Positions 1-5,242 of a DNA stretch of 7,170 nucleotides are shown one piece after another. Within the stretch, counting starts at the first letter, position 1. The number at the start of each line of letters is the position of its first letter. This DNA comes from Verrucomicrobiota bacterium. Lineage in GTDB: Bacteria > Verrucomicrobiota > Verrucomicrobiia > Methylacidiphilales > Verrucolacustridaceae. The DNA lies in the NCBI GenBank assembly GCA_010024525.1, contig RGGS01000058.1:1-7170 (forward strand), written 5' to 3'. The notes beneath the pieces are model-generated. The model was not told the DNA's origin and did no database searches. It was given only the letters and a program-made list of their open reading frames with translations. A program made the translations under genes and the position numbers.

Positions 1-2
1 AC

Positions 3-749
3 CGGGATATGAGTGCCCGGGCCCAGCTGACCGAGGCGGAGGAGAAAGCTTCCGCTTTGGAGAGTCGGGCCAAAAAATCCGAATTGGCAACCGAGGATTT
101 GCGGGCCCAATTGGATCAAAGCAAGGCGGAAGCGCAAAAGGCCGCGGCTTTGTCCCTGCAGCTCGAACAGGCGCGCGCCCAACTCAGTAAAACCCAAGAT
201 GTGGCGGATGCGGAAAAAAAGGCCTTAGAAAAAAAACTGGCGGATCAGCAATTGCAGTTGGAAAAGCTCAAAGCCACTGCCGGAGTCTCCGGAGAGGACG
301 CAAAACTTGAGGAGGAATTAAAAAAGAAACTGGCGGACAAGGATGTGCTGATTTCCCGTCTGAAGGATCAACTGAAAGTTACGGTCGCGAGCGAGATTCT
401 TTTTCCCAGTGGCTCTGCCGAACTTTCTCCGGAAGGTGTCGATGTGCTTCGTAAGGTGGCGGCGGCAATCAACAAATCGCAGGATGAAGTCCGGGTGGAG
501 GGGCACACCGACAATGTTCCGATCGCTCCGGTATTGGCCCAGTATTATCCGACCAATTGGGAGCTTTCCACGGCCCGAGCTGCGGTGGCAGTGCGAACCT
601 TGGAGGCCACCGGAATGGTGCCGGCTTCACGTCTTTCTGCCGTGGGTTACGGGGATAGCCGACCTTTGGCCCCGAATGACAATTCCGAGGGCCAGGCGAA
701 GAATCGACGGGTGGAGATTGTTTTTACCCCTGTCAGGTCGGTCAAATAG
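3..749 (+). CDS. OmpA/MotB-family peptidoglycan-binding protein with N-terminal coiled coil (5' truncated)
   Basis: The reading frame is open to the window's left edge. The first Met (position 9) has no visible ribosome site, and no signal peptide or membrane anchor is present, so the true start probably lies upstream. Counting from that Met, residues 1-122 are a Glu/Lys/Ala/Gln-rich heptad-like coiled coil. Residues 123-242 are an OmpA C-terminal domain: FPSGSAELSPEG, then GHTDNVPI (Asp168), then NWELSTARA (Arg190), then KNRRVEIVF. In this family the Asp and Arg bind diaminopimelate of peptidoglycan. The longer loop between TDN and NWELS is typical of MotB-like rather than classical OmpA members. 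The likely role is a periplasmic tether between the envelope and the cell wall. A true flagellar motB is unlikely because no motA or flagellar gene is adjacent and the long coiled coil is atypical. The domain call is secure; the exact role is unknown. Confidence 0.9.
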   Translation, partial: RDMSARAQLTEAEEKASALESRAKKSELATEDLRAQLDQSKAEAQKAAALSLQLEQARAQLSKTQDVADAEKKALEKKLADQQLQLEKLKATAGVSGEDAKLEEELKKKLADKDVLISRLKDQLKVTVASEILFPSGSAELSPEGVDVLRKVAAAINKSQDEVRVEGHTDNVPIAPVLAQYYPTNWELSTARAAVAVRTLEATGMVPASRLSAVGYGDSRPLAPNDNSEGQAKNRRVEIVFTPVRSVK

Positions 750-782
750 CCGGACTGGCTCAAGCCAAGATCGCAGTTCCGG
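750..782. terminator. Possible hairpin between convergent genes
   Basis: The 50-bp gap between two convergent genes begins directly after the OmpA-like stop codon. It holds an outer inverted repeat CCGGA (750-754) / TCCGG (778-782) and an inner one TGGC (756-759) / GCCA (764-767) with a TCAA loop. The nested stems could form on either strand. There is no T-tract, so if it ends transcription it would be Rho-dependent or weak. Confidence 0.25.
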
Positions 783-799
783 ATGGGGACTACGGCGAA

Positions 800-1177
800 T
801 CAGGCAATTGGAGGAATTGCTCCCGGGGTGATTCCGGAATCATCGGCGGTTTCCACCGTGAGGGGACCATCGTACCAGGTCACACTGATGACCTCTTTTT
901 CCGCACGGTGGGGTCCATGAACCGTGTTTTTGGGCGCATGAAAAAACGATCCCGGGCCATATTCCACGTTTCCCTCGATCCATTTCCCCTTGAGAACCAC
1001 CACGGACTCGGCGGTTTGAGGGTGCCGATGGGCGGGAATCTTGGTGCCGGGCGCAAAACGACGTAAAAGAAATCTGGCCCCGGTGGCGGGGTCATGGGAA
1101 AGGGGAGCGAACTCAACCCCGGGGTAAGGACCGGGCTCCCAACTCGTGGTGTTCGGCAGGCGGATCAAAGGGAACAT
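800..1177 (-). CDS. Single-domain cupin protein (ChrR-like cupin fold)
   Basis: This is a 125-residue soluble protein. Cupin motif 1 is perfect, G(X)5HXH(X)4E(X)6G: Gly44, His50, His52, Glu57, Gly64. Motif 2 follows (GSFFHAPKNTVH, His87), with Asn in place of the usual second Gly. The three His and one Glu form the standard metal site. Layout and size resemble ChrR-type or acetylacetone/dihydroxyacetophenone dioxygenase-type cupins, but no substrate can be named. The frame extends upstream to 1255, but that would overlap the start of the divergent phosphatase gene and add a 26-residue N-terminus unlike a cupin. I therefore chose the ATG at 1177, although its ribosome site is weak. No sigma factor lies next to it, so an anti-sigma role like that of full-length ChrR is not supported. 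Confidence 0.85.
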   Translation of the reverse strand: MFPLIRLPNTTSWEPGPYPGVEFAPLSHDPATGARFLLRRFAPGTKIPAHRHPQTAESVVVLKGKWIEGNVEYGPGSFFHAPKNTVHGPHRAEKEVISVTWYDGPLTVETADDSGITPGAIPPIA

Positions 1178-1205
1178 GCGCCTAGAGTGAGGCAGGAGAA
1201 TGGTT

Positions 1206-1234
1206 CTGACAATCCTAACGGATGTGAGTAGGAT
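1206..1234 (+). promoter_or_regulatory. Sigma70-like promoter of the GAF-phosphatase gene
   Basis: CTGACA (1206-1211, 5/6 to consensus), a 17-bp spacer, then TAGGAT (1229-1234, 4/6). It lies in the 63-bp divergent gap between the cupin and phosphatase genes. The expected transcription start is about 1241, which is the ATG itself, so the message may be leaderless. AGTAGGA (1227-1233) could act as a Shine-Dalgarno if transcription starts further upstream. Confidence 0.4.
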
Positions 1235-1240
1235 AAATGC

Positions 1241-2512
1241 ATGGTTCCAACCCATGAAGAGGCCGACTATGGGAAGCTGTTCCGTCTGGCTGGGGAAATC
1301 GGCCGGGAATCAGATTTAAAAGGGCTCTTGATAAAGATTTTGGAGAAGAGCCGGCCATGGATCCGGGCCGAAGCCTGTTCCATCTTTTTGCCTGACCCCA
1401 GCACCGGGGAACTGGTCATTCACTCCGCGCGAGGGGAGAGTGCGCCTAACTTGGGAAAACTCCGAGTCCCCAAGGGAAAGGGGATCGTGGGATCGGCCAT
1501 CGAGGCCCGGAAGCTGATTCGAGTGGATCGGCCGGACGAGGATCCACGCTTTTACCGGGAGGCGGATGAGAAAACGGGCTGGAAAACCAAGGCCCTGTTG
1601 GCAGCGCCTTTGCTGGATGGAGAGGAGTGTCTGGGGGCGATCGAGTTTCTCAATCCGGTGGGGCGGCCAGCTTTTACCGAGGGGGATGAGCATATGGTGG
1701 AGTATTTCGCGGGATTGGTGGCTGCTGCCTTGGTCCGTATCCGGGCCCATGATGCGGCACTGGAGAGAGCCCAGGTGCAGAGGGATCTGGATCTGGCCCG
1801 GGAATTGCAGGGCGGACTTCTGCCCAAAATCTTTCCCACCCGGCAAGAGTCCCCCGGGATTGAGATTTTTGCGCGATTGGATCCGGCGAAAGAGGTAAGT
1901 GGGGATCTTTACGACTTTTTCTTTGTGGAGCCAGGAAAGCTATGTTTCGTCGTGGGGGATGTTTCCGGGAAAGGAATTGCAGCCGGTATTTTTATGGCGG
2001 TGACGCGGACCTTGATCCGGGCCACGGCAATTCCGGGAAGAACCCCGTTGGAAATTCTGACCCGAGTCAACGCCCAGCTGGCAAAAGAAAACCAAGCCAA
2101 CCTCTTTGTGACCATGATCCTGGGGGTGGTGGACACAAAGAGCGGACGGATTGTTTATGGTCAGGGTGGGCACAATCCACCGGTCCTGCTGGCAGCGGAT
2201 GGGAGGCCGGCATATGAACCGCCCGGCGGGATGCCCTTGGGAGTTTTCGAGGATGCCAAATTTGGCGAGAGGGAACTCCAACTCAAGGAGGGAGAAACTC
2301 TTTTGGTTTATACGGACGGGGTGACCGAGGCGATGAACCAGGCGCGGGATCTTTTCGGGGAGGAGCGTTTGCTGGAGGCCATAGCACAGCGTGCCTCCCT
2401 GAACGCCGAAAAGCTGACCGAGTGCGTGGTGGAGAAAGTCGAGGACTTTGTGCGGGAGGCAGAGCGCTCCGATGATATTACCCTCCTGGCGATCAAGCGG
2501 CTTGTGGGGTGA
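1241..2512 (+). CDS. GAF domain-containing PP2C/SpoIIE-type serine phosphatase (RsbU-like)
   Basis: This 423-residue cytoplasmic signalling enzyme has three parts. Residues 10-168 are a GAF sensor domain (AEACSIFLPDP, GKGIVGSAIEA, AAPLLDGEECLGAIEFLNP). Residues 170-200 are the helical linker with the family signature LARELQGGLLP. Residues 205-420 are the SpoIIE phosphatase domain. Metal-binding acidic residues are all visible: Asp222 in SGDLYDFF, Asp240 in GDVSGKG, Asp359 in YTDGVTE, and Asp411-Asp412 in DDITLL, so it should be active. Known relatives dephosphorylate an anti-anti-sigma factor (STAS protein) to release a sigma factor, with the GAF domain sensing a small ligand or protein. No STAS or anti-sigma gene lies in the window, so its partner is unknown. 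The stop codon overlaps the start of the next gene, implying translational coupling. Confidence 0.95.
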   Translation: MVPTHEEADYGKLFRLAGEIGRESDLKGLLIKILEKSRPWIRAEACSIFLPDPSTGELVIHSARGESAPNLGKLRVPKGKGIVGSAIEARKLIRVDRPDEDPRFYREADEKTGWKTKALLAAPLLDGEECLGAIEFLNPVGRPAFTEGDEHMVEYFAGLVAAALVRIRAHDAALERAQVQRDLDLARELQGGLLPKIFPTRQESPGIEIFARLDPAKEVSGDLYDFFFVEPGKLCFVVGDVSGKGIAAGIFMAVTRTLIRATAIPGRTPLEILTRVNAQLAKENQANLFVTMILGVVDTKSGRIVYGQGGHNPPVLLAADGRPAYEPPGGMPLGVFEDAKFGERELQLKEGETLLVYTDGVTEAMNQARDLFGEERLLEAIAQRASLNAEKLTECVVEKVEDFVREAERSDDITLLAIKRLVG

Positions 2513-2751
2513 GTCCGGATCTCAAAAAGGAGATTTGGCAGGAGATGCGATCCTTGGGGGATCGCCTGAAAGAAATTTTGGAGCCCGACCCGCGCCATCC
2601 AAGAGGCCGCAATCCCTACGCCCATGTGGCCGGCTGTGTCAGGGATCATTTTGGCTGCAGCTACGCGGATTTGCCGGATGACAAGGCCGGCGAACTAAGA
2701 GAGTTTTTGCAGGATTTGGAGCAAGAGGAGAGGGGTAACCACAGGGCCTAG
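2509..2751 (+). CDS. Small conserved-looking hypothetical protein coupled to the phosphatase
   Basis: This is an 80-residue protein of no family I recognise. It starts at a GTG that shares four bases (GTGA) with the phosphatase stop codon, the classic arrangement for translational coupling; this also fixes the start. It is hydrophilic, with no signal peptide or membrane segment. Residues 1-25 and 57-75 are predicted charged helices. The middle (NPYAHVAGCVRDHFGC, residues 35-50) holds His39, Cys43, His47 and Cys50, a spacing that could bind a metal or be redox-active; this is inference. The overlap suggests the two proteins act together, perhaps as a modulator or target of the phosphatase. It is not a STAS domain, as no DSSG-like motif is present. 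Confidence 0.7.
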   Translation: MSPDLKKEIWQEMRSLGDRLKEILEPDPRHPRGRNPYAHVAGCVRDHFGCSYADLPDDKAGELREFLQDLEQEERGNHRA

Positions 2752-2766
2752 CTCCACGGAGCAGGG
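2747..2766. terminator. Possible bidirectional hairpin between convergent genes
   Basis: GCTC (2751-2754) / GAGC (2759-2762) closes a CACG tetraloop. Across one A-A mismatch, CCT (2747-2749) faces GGG (2764-2766). It sits exactly in the 17-bp gap between the stop codons of the small protein and the TPR gene, reaching just into the small gene's last codons. There is no strong T-tract on either strand, so termination is only plausible. Confidence 0.3.
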
Positions 2767-2768
2767 AT

Positions 2769-3266
2769 TTAATCCAGCAAATGGGCCTGGCGAAGGGGCT
2801 CGAGATCGGGATCCTCGTGGGCAAGTTTTTCCAAGCCGTGATCGAGTGCAATGGCATGGCGGACGTAGCTTTGGGCGGAGGACAGATCTCCCCTCTGGGC
2901 GGCGTAGCACCCGAGGTTGAATTGAATCAAGGGATCCTTGGGGTGAAGGCTGGCAGCGTCGGTAAGGATTTTGGAAGCGGTTTCGATTGAATCGCTGCGG
3001 CGCTTGGCAAAAGCCCAAGCGATGAACCAGCGGGGTTCGTCCGGATGGGCGGAGGCTAGGCGGGCGGCGAGACCGGCGGCTTCCTGCCAGCGGGAGGCCC
3101 GTTCCAGAAGGCGGAGTTTGAATTCCTGGACCCCGGGGTCGGAGGACATGGCGGGAGAAAGGGTTTCCAGTTCTTCCAAGGCATCCGAAAACATCCCCAA
3201 GTTGGCGTAGCCCACGGCGCATTCAGCATGCCGGAAATCTTCTCTTAATTTAGGAAATCCGCTCAC
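2769..3266 (-). CDS. TPR-repeat protein
   Basis: This 165-residue soluble protein is built almost wholly of tetratricopeptide-like helix pairs. They lie at about residues 13-44 (AVGYANLGMFSDALEELETL), 46-77 (WQEAAGLAARLASAHPDE), 80-113 (IETASKILTDAASLHPKDP) and 114-147 (FNLGCYAAQRGDLSSAQSYV). The C-terminus HEDPDLEPLR is a capping motif common in TPR proteins. There is no signal peptide or membrane segment, so it is probably a cytoplasmic protein-binding scaffold with unknown partner. The start is a GTG with no Shine-Dalgarno; no other Met comes before residue 25, which would cut the first repeat. It lies 78 bp downstream of blh on the same strand but appears to have its own AT-rich promoter, so a link with phototrophy is not established. 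Confidence 0.8.
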   Translation of the reverse strand: MSGFPKLREDFRHAECAVGYANLGMFSDALEELETLSPAMSSDPGVQEFKLRLLERASRWQEAAGLAARLASAHPDEPRWFIAWAFAKRRSDSIETASKILTDAASLHPKDPLIQFNLGCYAAQRGDLSSAQSYVRHAIALDHGLEKLAHEDPDLEPLRQAHLLD

Positions 3267-3271
3267 ACTTT

Positions 3272-3300
3272 ATAATATCACAAAAAGCGTGAAAATTAAA
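3272..3300 (-). promoter_or_regulatory. Possible promoter of the TPR gene with a short inverted repeat
   Basis: On the minus strand TATTAT (3272-3277) forms a good -10 box, with TTTAAT (3295-3300) 17 bp upstream as a weak -35. The expected start of transcription is at or next to the GTG at 3266. Between the boxes lies TCAC-N7-GTGA (3278-3292), a possible operator half-site pair. The stretch is markedly AT-rich against its surroundings. Confidence 0.35.
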
Positions 3301-3344
3301 GGGGCGGGATTCAGCCTGCGTATAAACTATTCATCTACAATGCT

Positions 3345-4262
3345 TTAAAGACGAATAAAAGGTGATCTTATATCGATCCAGCCGACCAAAATAGCGTGGG
3401 GAAGGGTTAACACTGCCAAAAGAATCAGGTAGGTACCGACCCATTGCTCCAAAATTATCGGATGAAGTCCGAGAAAAAAGGGAAGGGTGGGTATGAGGGC
3501 CAGGGTAGCGATGGTCAGGGGTACGGCAAAAAGAAGGAGCCTGCCAAAGGAGTGCAGCCAGACCCTGATATCAGATGAGGGGATCAATTGGTCGCGAATT
3601 TCCGTTAATCGGAGCAGGTGACGCCATGCATGGAAGCCCACAAAGTAGGTGCCTACGCCCACCAGGGGCGGGGTAAGAGCCAAGAGCAGGAAAAGGAGGC
3701 CGGTTTCCACCCATTCCGCTTTTCCCGGGCGTGAGGCTAGGGTGAGAAGGAGTGGAAAAATAAGAAGACCCCGGAACCATAACGGGGAGGGTGAAGGGCC
3801 GGCATCTGGTGCCATGAGAAGCACCACTCTCCAGGCTTCTTGGGTGTGGAAGGCGAACGGACCTAACATGACCCCAAGGCCCCGGCCGAGACCAAAGCAA
3901 ACCCAGCGAAGGCCAGGTCGAAAAAGCAGGGATGCGTCAGCCGTGCCCCAATGCCAAGCGGTCAAAAGGAGAAAAAAGAATGTGGCGGTGTCTGGAGCTG
4001 CCCGCCAAACGAGCAAATAAAGAAAAGCGACCGCAAGGTAGAGTGCAAAAAAAATCGCAAGGAAAGAGATGCGGGAGGGGTGGCGCGTAATCCAACCGGG
4101 AACCCAGGGGTCGCAGGCTCCGTGCGGGACGCCGAGAATTACCGCCGAGGAAAGAAAGAAGAGCGGCGCCAAGCCAAACGATTCCCCGGGAAACAAAAAA
4201 CCCAAAAGTCCCAAGCAGAGAGCAAACCCCCAGGGGATGGTCCGGCGGAGTAGGACGGGCAT
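3345..4262 (-). CDS. blh: Beta-carotene 15,15'-dioxygenase, Brp/Blh family (retinal synthesis)
   Basis: This is a 305-residue integral membrane enzyme with about eight hydrophobic segments. It cleaves beta-carotene symmetrically with O2 into two all-trans retinals, the chromophore of microbial rhodopsins. The family's iron-binding His pattern is visible: GVPHGACD (His47, Asp51), TAWHWGTAD (His104, Asp109), PFAFH (His139), GFHAWRHLLR (His211, His215) and TLPHAILVGWID (His289, Asp296). Length is normal for the family. Position next to a rhodopsin gene on the same strand is the usual blh context and strongly supports the call. The ATG at 4262 is the only reasonable start, since an in-frame TAA lies 9 bases upstream. 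Its Shine-Dalgarno is odd: GGAG lies about 16 nt away and inside a hairpin. A terminator also separates it from the rhodopsin gene, so blh may need its own promoter or read-through. Confidence 0.93.
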   Translation of the reverse strand: MPVLLRRTIPWGFALCLGLLGFLFPGESFGLAPLFFLSSAVILGVPHGACDPWVPGWITRHPSRISFLAIFFALYLAVAFLYLLVWRAAPDTATFFFLLLTAWHWGTADASLLFRPGLRWVCFGLGRGLGVMLGPFAFHTQEAWRVVLLMAPDAGPSPSPLWFRGLLIFPLLLTLASRPGKAEWVETGLLFLLLALTPPLVGVGTYFVGFHAWRHLLRLTEIRDQLIPSSDIRVWLHSFGRLLLFAVPLTIATLALIPTLPFFLGLHPIILEQWVGTYLILLAVLTLPHAILVGWIDIRSPFIRL

Positions 4263-4264
4263 CG

Positions 4265-4284
4265 GGAGAGCTTAGGCTCTCCTT
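4265..4284 (-). promoter_or_regulatory. Hairpin that buries the blh Shine-Dalgarno
   Basis: On the minus strand AAGGAGA runs straight into a perfect 7-bp stem, GGAGAGC (4276-4282) / GCTCTCC (4265-4271), with a 4-nt loop. The purine-rich ribosome site is in the 5' arm. The 3' arm ends 2 nt before the ATG. Open, the site is too far from the ATG (about 16 nt); folded, it is occluded but brought close. Weak or regulated translation is inferred. Confidence 0.45.
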
Positions 4285-4303
4285 CGTGTGGGTAAAGCCG
4301 ACC

Positions 4304-4340
4304 AAAAAAACCGGGGGACCCCCGCGAAGGGATCCCCCGG
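4304..4340 (-). terminator. Strong intrinsic terminator after the rhodopsin gene
   Basis: On the minus strand a 12-13 bp GC-rich stem, one T-G wobble included, occupies 4311-4340 around a 4-nt loop (TCGC). CCGGGGGA on one side pairs with TCCCCCGG on the other. Seven T follow at once (4310-4304). This is a textbook Rho-independent terminator, about 40 nt after the rhodopsin stop and before blh. Confidence 0.92.
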
Positions 4341-4380
4341 AACGGCACAGGGTAAACCGTGCCCAAAGCTTAATGTCCGA

Positions 4381-5127
4381 TTATTTCCCGCGTTTGGCGA
4401 GATTCCAGACGATCAGCCCGAAGCCGATCTTATTGACGGCGTCACCGATGTTGTAGATGACGTTCATCTTGGAGGCCAACTCGACCGAGTTGCTCAGGAC
4501 GTTGCCCGGCAGGGTCATGTAGCCGATCGGATAGATGGCCCAACCGATGAGCACGAAACCCCGGAGAAGGTTGAAAGCCCTGCGGACGTTGGCATCGCTG
4601 CTGCCGTCGGCCAGCTGTTTGGCTTCCCCGAAGAAGATCTCATAGACGATCCCAGCCCAGCCGATGGTGGAGATTACACCCCAGCCAAAGTTCTCGAATC
4701 CGCGGATGGGGTGGCCCACCTTGGCGGAGACTTCGCCGATGTAACCGGCCACGAGCATGAGAACCGCATAGCCCACCAAGCGCCACAGCATGTTGATGCT
4801 GGCTCCGGCGGCTTTCAGAAGGAGGTAGAACTCCACGCACATAAGCGGCACCGTGAGGAGCCAGTCGATGTAACGGAATTCCGTGGGGGACGCCAAGGCG
4901 GCATTCGTGCCGTTGAACGTCGAGCACCAGTATTCCCTCATGTAGAGGTAGTGGGCGGCCGCGATGGTGGTGATCAGTCCACTGATCAACAACGAGGTCT
5001 TCCATTTGTCCGAGACGACTTGGCGCTCGAAGTAAAAGAAGACCGAGGCGGCAAACATGGCCATGGTCCCGATGAAGAAGGTGAACCCGACAAGGTCACC
5101 CGATTTCATTGCTGCAGCTGCTAACAT
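4381..5127 (-). CDS. Light-driven proton-pump rhodopsin (proteorhodopsin/xanthorhodopsin type) with likely carotenoid-antenna site
   Basis: This 248-residue seven-helix membrane protein binds retinal and exports protons in light. Helices lie at about 9-33, 43-65, 83-106, 110-131, 146-167, 186-206 and 218-243. RYIDWLLTVPLMCVEFYLLL carries the proton acceptor Asp88, Thr92 and donor Glu99 (the DTE motif of proton pumps, proteorhodopsin D97/T101/E108). His59 matches proteorhodopsin His75, and Lys233 in GDAVNKIGFG is the Schiff-base lysine. Met96 matches position 105, predicting green absorption. Gly150 aligns with Gly156 of xanthorhodopsin, Phe152 of proteorhodopsin and Trp138 of bacteriorhodopsin, so a fenestration for an antenna carotenoid is likely. 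The start at 5127 has a clear AAGGAG 7 nt upstream; Met7 is a less likely alternative. Codon use is strongly biased (all 19 Ile are ATC), unlike its neighbours. The gene ends in a strong terminator, with blh downstream. Confidence 0.97.
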   Translation of the reverse strand: MLAAAAMKSGDLVGFTFFIGTMAMFAASVFFYFERQVVSDKWKTSLLISGLITTIAAAHYLYMREYWCSTFNGTNAALASPTEFRYIDWLLTVPLMCVEFYLLLKAAGASINMLWRLVGYAVLMLVAGYIGEVSAKVGHPIRGFENFGWGVISTIGWAGIVYEIFFGEAKQLADGSSDANVRRAFNLLRGFVLIGWAIYPIGYMTLPGNVLSNSVELASKMNVIYNIGDAVNKIGFGLIVWNLAKRGK

Positions 5128-5134
5128 AGTATTT

Positions 5135-5140
5135 CTCCTT
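5135..5140 (-). promoter_or_regulatory. Strong ribosome-binding site of the rhodopsin gene
   Basis: AAGGAG on the minus strand, 7 nt before the ATG at 5127. It is the best Shine-Dalgarno in the window and decides the start over Met7. Confidence 0.85.
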
Positions 5141-5142
5141 CT

Positions 5143-5156
5143 GCCCCTATTGGGGC
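5143..5156 (-). other. Leader hairpin just upstream of the rhodopsin ribosome site
   Basis: GCCCC / GGGGC around a 4-nt AATA loop (minus strand), ending 2 nt before AAGGAG. Unlike the blh hairpin it leaves the ribosome site free. It might stabilise the message or keep the site open. Confidence 0.4.
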
Positions 5157-5185
5157 GTTTGCTTGTGTTTAGATATTTGAAGGTG

Positions 5186-5237
5186 TTGCGGATGATCGCA
5201 AGGCCAAATTAACCCCCTCTGTGAAAAGATTTTACAA
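5186..5237 (-). promoter_or_regulatory. Candidate promoter and inverted repeat upstream of the rhodopsin gene
   Basis: In the 115-bp gap after mazG, minus-strand TTGTAA (5232-5237) and GTTAAT (5208-5213) are 18 bp apart and each match sigma70 at 4 of 6 positions. Transcription would start near 5201. There lies an inverted repeat TTGCG-N6-CGCAA (5186-5201), a possible operator or 5'-end hairpin. An alternative pairing of TTGCGA (5196-5201) with TATCTA (5170-5175) has a poor 20-bp spacer. No terminator is seen between mazG and rhodopsin, so read-through is possible. Confidence 0.3.
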
Positions 5238-5242
5238 TTTAT

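Noticed and set aside
3..749. Flagellar stator protein MotB
   Set aside because: The C-terminal domain is MotB-like, but there is no visible transmembrane plug region, no motA neighbour, and a long coiled coil instead.
1178..1255. N-terminal extension of the cupin to 1255
   Set aside because: It would overlap the start of the divergent phosphatase and its promoter, and the added residues do not resemble a cupin N-terminus or a clear signal peptide.
1316..1846. A 176-codon minus-strand frame opposite the GAF domain
   Set aside because: It is a shadow of the well-supported phosphatase gene and shows no recognisable domain.
4288..5124. A 278-codon open frame on the plus strand, antisense to the whole rhodopsin gene
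   Set aside because: It is produced by the strong C-ending codon bias of the rhodopsin on the other strand. Its product is a low-complexity Asp/Gly/Glu/His-rich string with no domain, and it reads through the terminator hairpin.
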